From Nocardioides sp. LHD-245 (lineage in GTDB: Bacteria > Actinomycetota > Actinomycetes > Propionibacteriales > Nocardioidaceae): a DNA stretch of 64,000 nucleotides. A program made the translations under genes and the position numbers. The stretch is taken from contig NZ_JAVFWN010000001.1 of NCBI RefSeq assembly GCF_030929495.1, positions 186,001 to 250,000 of the forward strand, read 5' to 3'. The notes beneath the pieces were generated by a model. The model had not been told where the DNA came from. It did not search any database and saw nothing but the letters and a program-made list of their open reading frames with translations. Position 1 is the first letter of the stretch. Every line of letters begins with the position of its first letter. Shown here piece by piece: positions 36,457 through 44,700 of this stretch.

Positions 36457-36705
36457 GATGGGGGGAGGCCTCTGCTTCGACCGGTGGCGAGGTCGTCCGA
36501 CCTCTGGCGCCGACCCGGGCCGGCATGATCGTCAATGTAGTGCCGCACCGTGACGATCCGCAGGCGGTCCGGCAGATCCGGGACGTTTTCCGATTCTGCT
36601 GCAGGACCGCGCCATCGTTTCTAGGATGCGAGGCGCCCCCAATGCACGCTCACCGGCAGAGTCTCTCGCCGGCCCTCAGGCGTGCCTGAAATCAGGTGGA
36701 AGCCG
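36457..36705. promoter_or_regulatory. Divergent control region between eCIS operon and membrane-repeat genes
   Basis: About 250 bp, less GC-rich than its surroundings. It contains a perfect palindrome GAGGTCGTCCGACCTC-type (GAGGTCG-TC-CGACCTC, 36489-36504), a candidate operator close to the eCIS start. It also has TAGGAT (36622-36627) as a possible plus-strand -10, and AGGTGG before ATG 36706. Both gene sets could be controlled together from here. Confidence 0.45.
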
Positions 36706-39120
36706 ATGCAGCTGTCGACCCCGCAGCGCGAGCTCGCCGCGGACCCAGGATCCCTCTCGCGGATCCTGGTGAAGGTCGTCAACACCGGCACCATCATCGA
36801 TGGACTCTCGGCCCGGCTGATCGGCGCGGACGGTGCGGAGGTGCATGCCGAGCCGGCGATGCTGCCGCTGTTTCCGGAGGCCGAGGGCGAGTTCGAGCTG
36901 ACCGTGCGCCTCCCGGAGGCGCAGCCGGCGGGCCGCCATCCCCTGACCGTCGAGGTGGTCTCGCACACCACCGGCGCCGTCCAGCACGCCGACGTCGACC
37001 TCGACGTCGCCGCGCGGCCGATGCTCGGCGTGGTCCGTGAGCCGCGGCTGGTCCGGGCCCGCCGGTCCGGTCGTTTCGTGATCGCCTTGACCAACCACGG
37101 GAACGTGCCCCTGGACGTCGTGCTCTCCAGCACCCCCGGGGACGCCGGCACCACGCTGCGCCTCTCGCCCGGGTCGCTGCGCCTGGAGGCGGGCACGACC
37201 ACCTCCGTGATGGCGGTGGTCCGCGGGCCACGGATGATCACGGGCGCGGAGATCGACCGGTCCGCCGGCATCGAGATCGTCGGCACCCCGGCCGGACCCG
37301 GGACCCCGGCCGGCCCCGGGACCCCGGCCGGACCCGGCACCGGGGCGGACACCGGCACGGAGGGCACGCCCGCACCGGCCGCCGAGGCCGCGGTCGAGGG
37401 CGACCCGGCCCTCGCTCACAGCACGACGGTGCAGCTGCGCCAGCGACCGCTGATCAGCCGGGGGCTGCTCACCTTCCTGATCCTCGCGTCGGTGGTGGCG
37501 CTGTGGGCGGCCATCTTCCTCTTCGGGCTGGTCAACGTCTTCGCGGGCGACCCGCTGACCAAGACCGCGCCCGCCTCCTTCTTCGCCGCGTCCGCGGGAG
37601 GAGCGGACGGGGCCGGCGGGGCCGGCGGGGCCGGCGGCGCGGGCGGTCCGGCGGAGGCCCTGCCGAAGAACGGCCTCCTGCCACCGGGCGTCGGCGGCCA
37701 GATCGGCGGCACCGTCACCGCGCGCAGCGACAACAGCGCCGTCGGCCGGATCCTGGTGGAGGCCTACCGGTCCGGCCGGGACGGCCGGATGGTCAAGGTC
37801 AGCTCGGGCGCGACCCAGAGCGACGGCAGCTACACGCTGGCCGGGCTGTTCCCCACGTCGTACCGGCTCAAGTTCTCCGCCAAGGGCTACGACACCGTCT
37901 GGTACGGCAGCCCCGCTGCCGGCGGCGAGGTGGGCGGTGGCGGCCAGTCCGCACCGGGCGCGGGACGGGGCGGGGCCAAGGAGATCCTGGCCGAGGCGCA
38001 GGGCACGGTCGACGGCATCGACGTGGTCATCGGCGGCCAGAACGGCTCGATCTCGGGGACGGTCGACCCCGGCGACTCACTGGTGCCGGTGGCCACCACG
38101 GTGTCGGCCCGCCTGCTCAGCAGCGCCGCCGACGCGCCGCCGGCGGCGACCACGACCACCGACGCCGCTGGCGGCTACGTGCTGACCGGACTGCAGGCGC
38201 CGGGTGCCTACGAGCTCAGCTTCGTGGCGGAGGGCTATCGCCCGACGACGGTGACCCAGAAGCTCGCCGGTGGCGAGAACCGGATCCAGCCGACCGTGCT
38301 GCTGAGCGCCGGAGGCGGCCAGATCTCCGGCGTCGTCCGGGGCGGCGCCGGGCCGCTCGGCGGGGTGACCGTCACGACGACCGTCGACGGCGAGGCCGTC
38401 TCGGTGATGACGCCGACGGTGGGCAGCGTCGGCACCTACGCCCTGCAGAACCTGCCGACGCCGGGCACCTATGTCCTCACCTTCACCGCGGAGGGCCACG
38501 GCAGCCGCACGGAGACGGTCGCGCTCGACCCGGGACAGAGCCGCACCGGCTTCGACCAGAAGCTGACGGCCGGCACCGGCAGCGTCAGCGGGGTGGTCCG
38601 CGGCGCCTCCGGCGGGATCGGCGGCGTGACCGTCGTCGTCGGCGGAGCGGTGACGACGGACGGGAAGTCGCCGTCCACGACCACGCTGACGACGGGCAAG
38701 GTGGGCGGCTTCGCGTTCAGCGACCTCCCCGCGCCCGGCGACTACACGCTCACCGTCACCGCCCCGGGCTACGCGCCGGAGACCCGGCCGTTCAGTCTCG
38801 CGGCGGACGGCCCGGCAGCGACCGTCGACCTCCAGCTCACCACCCAGCTCGGCGACCTGAGAGGGAAGGTTACCCGGCCGGGCGGCGGCCTGCTCGACGG
38901 CGTCACGGTGACGGTGAGCAGTGGCACCGAGACCTTCAAGACCACGTCCAGCGGTCGCGGCGGAGCGCTGCCGAACGGCGGCTTCCTGTTCGCGGGACTG
39001 AAGCCGGGCTGGTACAGCGTCACGGCCACCATGCCGGGCTGGACCCAGCAGACCGGCCTGGTCCGGATCCGGGCCGGCAAGGACGCCGTGCTGGACCTCG
39101 CGCTCGAGGAGTCGAGCTGA
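36706..39120 (+). CDS. Membrane-anchored protein with Ig-like N-terminus and CarboxypepD-reg-like repeats (paralogue 1)
   Basis: An 804-aa protein. Residues 1-190 are Ig-like beta domains without signal peptide (VKVVNTGTIIDGLSARLIGA; FVIALTNHGNVPLDVVL). A GTPAGP triplet repeat and acidic linker follow, then one membrane helix (about 252-275, LLTFLILASVVALWAAIFLF), a Gly/Ala linker, and about five carboxypeptidase-regulatory-like beta repeats of the form GTV...G..V.....T..DGSYTLAGL. With positive charge before the helix the N-terminus should be cytoplasmic and the repeats outside. ATG 36706 was chosen over GTG 36682: it has AGGTGG upstream and aligns with the start of paralogue 2. The function is unknown. 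Confidence 0.8.
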   Translation: MQLSTPQRELAADPGSLSRILVKVVNTGTIIDGLSARLIGADGAEVHAEPAMLPLFPEAEGEFELTVRLPEAQPAGRHPLTVEVVSHTTGAVQHADVDLDVAARPMLGVVREPRLVRARRSGRFVIALTNHGNVPLDVVLSSTPGDAGTTLRLSPGSLRLEAGTTTSVMAVVRGPRMITGAEIDRSAGIEIVGTPAGPGTPAGPGTPAGPGTGADTGTEGTPAPAAEAAVEGDPALAHSTTVQLRQRPLISRGLLTFLILASVVALWAAIFLFGLVNVFAGDPLTKTAPASFFAASAGGADGAGGAGGAGGAGGPAEALPKNGLLPPGVGGQIGGTVTARSDNSAVGRILVEAYRSGRDGRMVKVSSGATQSDGSYTLAGLFPTSYRLKFSAKGYDTVWYGSPAAGGEVGGGGQSAPGAGRGGAKEILAEAQGTVDGIDVVIGGQNGSISGTVDPGDSLVPVATTVSARLLSSAADAPPAATTTTDAAGGYVLTGLQAPGAYELSFVAEGYRPTTVTQKLAGGENRIQPTVLLSAGGGQISGVVRGGAGPLGGVTVTTTVDGEAVSVMTPTVGSVGTYALQNLPTPGTYVLTFTAEGHGSRTETVALDPGQSRTGFDQKLTAGTGSVSGVVRGASGGIGGVTVVVGGAVTTDGKSPSTTTLTTGKVGGFAFSDLPAPGDYTLTVTAPGYAPETRPFSLAADGPAATVDLQLTTQLGDLRGKVTRPGGGLLDGVTVTVSSGTETFKTTSSGRGGALPNGGFLFAGLKPGWYSVTATMPGWTQQTGLVRIRAGKDAVLDLALEESS

Positions 39121-39121
39121 C

Positions 39122-41716
39122 ATGAGGGTCTCCGTCAGCCCGTCGCGGGTCGAGGTCTCGGCCGGGATCCCGCAGTCGATCGCGATCACGATCACCAACC
39201 CCGGAACCGTCATCGGCGGCTACTCCCTCCGGTTGCTGGGCGCCGACCCGTCGTGGGTCGAGCTCGACGAGGACCGGATCTCGCTCTTCCCGGACGAGAC
39301 GCGCACGTTGGTCGCGACGGTGACCGTGCCGGCGGGGCTGGCCGCCGGCGAACGCCGGATGGCCGTCCAGGTGCGGGAGCTGACCCCGCCCGAGCGCAGC
39401 ACGGTCGAGGAGTTCGTGCTGCTCGTCCCGGAGGCGCCGAGCACCCAGGTCCGGATCGACCCCGTCACGCTGACCGCCGGGCGCACCGGACGCTTCAGCC
39501 TCCTGATCGACAACAACGGCAACACCCCCGCACGCGGCTGGCTGGCCGGGCTCGACGCCGAGAACGCGATGCGCTACCGGTTCGACCCACCGGTCATCGA
39601 CCTGGCTCCGGGTGAGCACGCGGTCGTCGACGTGCGTGCGCGCGGCCGTCGCCCGCTGATCGGGCAGCCGGTCGTCCGTGTCCTCGACGTCCACCTCGTC
39701 GAGGGCAGCCCGCCCGCGACCACCGGGCGCAACCAGGACGCCCCGAAGCCGCCCGACCCGGAGCAGCGGCCCGCGACCACCGCCTCGATGGTCCAGACGG
39801 CGGTGCTCTCCCGCGGCCCGATCGGGCTGCTCGGGCTGCTGGCCGCGCTGACCGTCTTCGCGCTCGTGCTGACGATCGCCCTCTCCCGACTGGTCGGCCA
39901 GTCGGCCGCCGACCGCAATCTCGCCCTCGAGATCGCCGCCGCGGACGGCTCCGGTACGTCGAGCGGCAACTCCGGTGTGGCCGGGACGGTGCGCCTGCTG
40001 ACGACCGGGCTCCCGGTGTCCGGCGTCGCGGTCAACGTCTACAGCGCCGAGGACCTCGTGACGCCGCTGGCGTCCGACGCGACCGATGTCGAGGGCGGCT
40101 ATCGGATCGACGGCCTGGCCGCCGGCGACTACAAGCTGGTCTTCCGCGGCGCCGGGTTCGAGCCGTTGTGGTACCCCCAGTCGCTGGGCGTCGAGAACGC
40201 CGAGACGATCACCGTGGAGGCCGACCATCGCATCGCCGGTCTCGACGTCGCGCTCGGCGGCACCCCGGCCACCATCAGCGGGACGGTGCTGGGCGAGGAC
40301 GTCGCCGATGCCACCGTCTCGCTGCGCACCCCCGACACGACGCTCGGCGTCACGCCCGGGGCAGCCGGTGTCCCCACCACGGGAGCCGCCACGGGAGTCG
40401 CCACGGGGGCCCCACCCGGCACCGGTGGGGCGAGCGTCGACACCGTCCCGGTCGCCGCGGACGGCACCTTCACCTTCGCGAACGTGCCCTCGCCGAGCGT
40501 CTACGACCTGGTCGTGACCAAGAAGGGGTACGCCACCTCGACCCAACGTGTCGACGTCGCGGCCGGCGAGGCGCGCGAGGGCGTGGAGATCAACCTGATC
40601 CGCGGCAACGGGATCATCAGCGGCAGCGTCACCTCGAACGGGAAGCGGATCGACGGGGTGACGATCACGGCGACCTCGGGGGAGTCGTCCTCGTCGACGG
40701 TCTCGCTGAGCAGCGGCGACGTCGGCAGCTTCACGCTGCGACGCCTCCCGACCCCCGGCGTCTACACACTGGTCGCGAGCAAGGAGGGCTACGCGTCGCA
40801 GACCCTGAGCCTCACCCTCGCGGACGGCCAGGAGCTGACCGGCGTCGCGCTCAGCCTCGGTGCGTCGTCCGGCAGTCTGAGCGGGCGTGCCCTGCTCAGC
40901 GGCGGAGGCCCGGCCGCCGGCGTCACGGTGAGCGTCACCGACGGCGTACGCAGCGTGGAGACCGCGACCCAGAGCTCGGGGAAGATTGGCAACTGGAAGG
41001 TCTCCGGGCTGGACCTGCCCGGCACCTACACCGTGACCTTCTCGCGCTCCGACCTGGCCGCGCAGACCGTGTCGGTCACGCTCGACCAGGTCGGCACCAT
41101 CACGCCGTCCTCCATCGGTGCCACCGTCACCTCCAACGGCATCGAGACGGTGATGAAGTCGTCCACGACCGTGCTCGAGGGCCGGGTCACCCAGCCGGGC
41201 AACGACGACGTCGTGCGGCCGGTCGGCGAGGTGACGGTCGAGCTGAGCTCCGGCTCCTCGACGTACCGGGTCACGACGGCGTCCGTCCCCGCCGACCAGC
41301 GCGGCCGCTACCGGGTCGAGGGCCTGCCGCCCGGCACCTACACCGTCAGCGTCAGCCGCGCCGGAGTCCGCCCCACCTCGACGATCCTCCAGCTCGCCGC
41401 GGGCGACACCCGCGACTACAGTCCCGAGCTCGCCAAGGCCGCGTCGGTGCGGGGCGCGGTCGCGGTCGCCGACTCCGGCGCATCGGTCGGCGGCGGCTAT
41501 CTCGTCGAGCTGTACCGCGCCGGCAGCTATCCCGGCGTCGTCTACCGGACCACCCGCACCGCGGCCGACGGCAGTTACGTGTTCGCGGACGTCGACGCCC
41601 CCGAGGTGTACGTCGTCCAGGTCCGCCGGACCCAGGGCGCGGCGCCGATCGGCTCGGGCAATGTGACCGTCGCCGCCAGCCAGCAGGCCACCAGGAACGT
41701 GAGTGTGACGCCATGA
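39122..41716 (+). CDS. Membrane-anchored Ig-like/CarboxypepD-reg-like repeat protein (paralogue 2)
   Basis: An 864-aa protein of the same plan. The opening RVEVSAGIPQSIAITITNPG and GGYSLRLLGADPSWVELDED align with paralogue 1. A membrane helix is at about 233-256 (GLLGLLAALTVFALVLTIAL). The outer part has about six beta repeats, for example YRIDGLAAGDYKLVFRGAGF and VYDLVVTKKGYATSTQRVDV. There is no Cys in the whole protein. It starts two bases after the previous stop, with GAGGAG in front. No catalytic motif is visible; it looks structural or adhesive. Confidence 0.82.
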   Translation: MRVSVSPSRVEVSAGIPQSIAITITNPGTVIGGYSLRLLGADPSWVELDEDRISLFPDETRTLVATVTVPAGLAAGERRMAVQVRELTPPERSTVEEFVLLVPEAPSTQVRIDPVTLTAGRTGRFSLLIDNNGNTPARGWLAGLDAENAMRYRFDPPVIDLAPGEHAVVDVRARGRRPLIGQPVVRVLDVHLVEGSPPATTGRNQDAPKPPDPEQRPATTASMVQTAVLSRGPIGLLGLLAALTVFALVLTIALSRLVGQSAADRNLALEIAAADGSGTSSGNSGVAGTVRLLTTGLPVSGVAVNVYSAEDLVTPLASDATDVEGGYRIDGLAAGDYKLVFRGAGFEPLWYPQSLGVENAETITVEADHRIAGLDVALGGTPATISGTVLGEDVADATVSLRTPDTTLGVTPGAAGVPTTGAATGVATGAPPGTGGASVDTVPVAADGTFTFANVPSPSVYDLVVTKKGYATSTQRVDVAAGEAREGVEINLIRGNGIISGSVTSNGKRIDGVTITATSGESSSSTVSLSSGDVGSFTLRRLPTPGVYTLVASKEGYASQTLSLTLADGQELTGVALSLGASSGSLSGRALLSGGGPAAGVTVSVTDGVRSVETATQSSGKIGNWKVSGLDLPGTYTVTFSRSDLAAQTVSVTLDQVGTITPSSIGATVTSNGIETVMKSSTTVLEGRVTQPGNDDVVRPVGEVTVELSSGSSTYRVTTASVPADQRGRYRVEGLPPGTYTVSVSRAGVRPTSTILQLAAGDTRDYSPELAKAASVRGAVAVADSGASVGGGYLVELYRAGSYPGVVYRTTRTAADGSYVFADVDAPEVYVVQVRRTQGAAPIGSGNVTVAASQQATRNVSVTP

Positions 41717-44700
41717 GCATGCCGCCTGTCGAGCCCGTGCTGCCGCCGGGGATCCGGGTTCCGGAGCTGGTCCGGACCGCGGCGGGCACGCCGGCGGTGA
41801 TCACGGCGGTCGTGACCAACACCTCGGCCGAGCCACGCACCTACACGCTGATGACGGTGGGTGTGGACCCGGCCTGGCTGCCCGGGCCGATCCGCAGCGG
41901 CGTGGTGGCCCCCGGGGCCTCCGAGGAGCTCGAGGTCCGGCTCACGCCGGCGGCCGGAACCCTGCCGGCCCGCTACCCGGTCGCCGTCACCGTGCAGGGG
42001 CTGATCCCCGGGACGAACCGCCCCGCTCCCGAGCCGACGGCGATCGGCGAGGCGACGCTGGTCGTCAATCCCCGTGCGCAGTTCCAGCTCGAGGTCACCC
42101 CCGAGCGGTCGTCCCTGATCCGCCGGCAGCGACTGAGCGTCGTGCTGCGCAACGGCAGTGCCGTCGACACCACGACCGAGCTGCAGGGCACCGCCACCCC
42201 CGGCCTGGAGGTCCGGCTCAAGCGGCACAGCGTGACGGTCGCCGCGGGCGCCGAGATCCAGGTCCCGGGCCGCCTCGTCGTGACTCGCCCGCGACCGTTC
42301 GGTGGCACGAGCCAGCACTCGTGGACTGTCACGGCCACCACCACCGAGGTGGTCCGCCGGGCCCGGGGCATCGCGCAGCAGCGCGCCATCCTCGGCACCG
42401 GCTGGCTGCGCGCCGCCGCCCTGCTGGCGGTCGTCGGCGTCTGGATCACCGCGGCGGTGGTCTTCATCCCGCCGCTCGCCGACCGCTTCGGGTCCGACCC
42501 CGAGGACACGGTGGTCGCCGGCCCCGCGGGCGACGGTGAGGCGGACGGTGGCTCCGGCCAGGACGGCGCGGACGCGGGCGCCGGCCCGGGCGGCAAGGGC
42601 CGGGTCAAGGTCGTCCGGGCGGAGTCGCCCGCCACGCCGAAGGGCCTGCAGCTCAACGGCACCGTCAGCGCCGAGGACCCGTCGGGGGTGACGGTCACCC
42701 TCGCGCCCACCTCGCTGGTCGACGAGGATGCCGTCGGCGCGTCCTCCGACGTCGTGCGTCAGGCCTCCTACGGCAAGACCCCGCGGTCGGCCGTGCTCCT
42801 CCGGGTGCCGGGCGAGGTGCCCCGCACCCGGACCGCCACGACCACGGCCGACGGCACCTGGTCGTTCCCGGACGTGACCGCGCCCGGCTACTACCTCGTC
42901 ACCTTCAGCAAGCCGGGCTACGACCCGCAGAGCTTCGTCGTCGACGCGGCCACCGCCGACCCCACCAAGCCGATGGAGGTCGACCTCCAGCCCGGCGACG
43001 GCAGCCTGTCCGGCACGGTCCGCGGTCCGGACGGTCCGGTCGGTGCCGCGACGGTCACCATCAGCGACGGCACCAGCACGCTGACCACGAGCAGCGCCTC
43101 CCGCAAGAAGGTCGGCGGCTGGTCGGTCTCCGGCCTGCACACCCCGGGCAGCTACCTCGTCCAGATCACCAGCTTCGGGCTGGGCACCGAGTCCCGCCTC
43201 GTGGAGCTGGACGCGGGCGGCAACGCCACGGCCGACGTACGCCTGGTCCCCGGCGTGGCCGCCCTCACCGGCACGGTCGAGGGCCTCGAACCGGGCGGCG
43301 ACTTCGGCGGGATCGGCGGCGTGACCGTGACCGCGACCGACAAGAAGGGCGAGCAGCGGATCGCCACCACGGTCACCACGAAGGAGCTGGCCGGCCGCTA
43401 CCAGCTGCCCGACCTGCCCGCGCCGGGCTCCTACATCGTCACCTTCTCCGCCGACGGCTACCAGGACCAGACCAGCCGGGTCGACCTCAAGCGCGGCCAG
43501 TCCCGCGCCAAGCTCGACGCGGAGCTGGTCGCGAGCAGCGGAGTGGTGGCCGGTGTCGTCAGCGAGAATCCCGGCGGCGACCGGGTCGTGGGCGCCGGGA
43601 TGACCCTGAGCAACACGGAGAACACCTACAAGACGACCACGACGGCCGACAACGCGGCCCCCGGCCAGCAGGCCGGCGCCTTCCGCTTCAACGGCGTCGA
43701 GCCCGGCACCTACCAGCTGAGCACCGAGTACTTCGAGTTCGAGACCGACATCCTGACGGTGCAGGTGGGTGCCGGCCAGGCGGTCACGGTCAACCCCGAG
43801 ATCGAGCGCCTCGGCAGCGGCGTGCTGCCGGCGACGTCCACCATCCGCGGCTCGGCCGTCGACCTCTACAGCGGCGACCCCCTCGACTGCACGGCGGCCG
43901 ACCCGTGTCACGCCACCACGACCGACCAGAACGGCGACGAGATCACCGTGCCCTTCGCGGGCGACGAGGAGTACATCCTCCCCGCCTCGGGCGGCCCGGG
44001 ACTCGAGCCGGGTCTCTACTCGGTGCTGGTCTCCGCGCCCGGGTACGAGAGCGCGATCGTCCGGGTCCAGCTGCCGCTGGGCACCACGGCGATCGCCCCG
44101 ACGGCCGAGCTGACCAAGCTGCCCGTCATCTCCGGGACGCTGCGGGTGGCCAGCGGCGTGCCCGCGGACGACAACCGCACCTGCATCTGGGCCAGCCCCG
44201 ATGGCGATCCACAGCCGACCGCGAGCTGCGCGGCCGCGATCGCCGACGGCAGCTGCCTGGCCCCCGGCGAGCCCCGGGGCATCCTCGACGAGGCCGTCAC
44301 TGTCTGCGAATGGGTCGAGGACCTCGATCCCTACGAGCTCGAGGTGCCGCGCGCCGGGCCGTGGGTGATGACCGCGCGGATGACCGATGGCACCTACGCA
44401 CCCCTGACCGGCGTACGGGTCAACCTCGCGCCCGGGTCGACCACCATCCAGAACCTCGAGTTCATCCGGTTGGCCGAGATCCAGGTGATCCCGCAGGCCC
44501 TCGACAGCACCGGTGCGATCCAGCCCTTCGGCGGCGCCGACGTCACCATCGCGCCGATCCTGACCGGCGGCGGCACCGGCACCGCGACCGGCGGGACGTA
44601 CGGCGCCGACGGGCGGGTCCACTTCACGTCGCTGTCGCCCGGTGGCTACCGGCTCACCGCCTCCGCGACGGGACGGCGGACCGACACCGGCGACGTCTAC

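Noticed and set aside
40168..41712. In-frame extension of the 1926-aa protein by about 515 residues upstream
   Set aside because: The extension is Arg/His-rich nonsense lying in another frame of paralogue 2. The start at 41713 gives an ATGA overlap and aligns with the other two paralogues.
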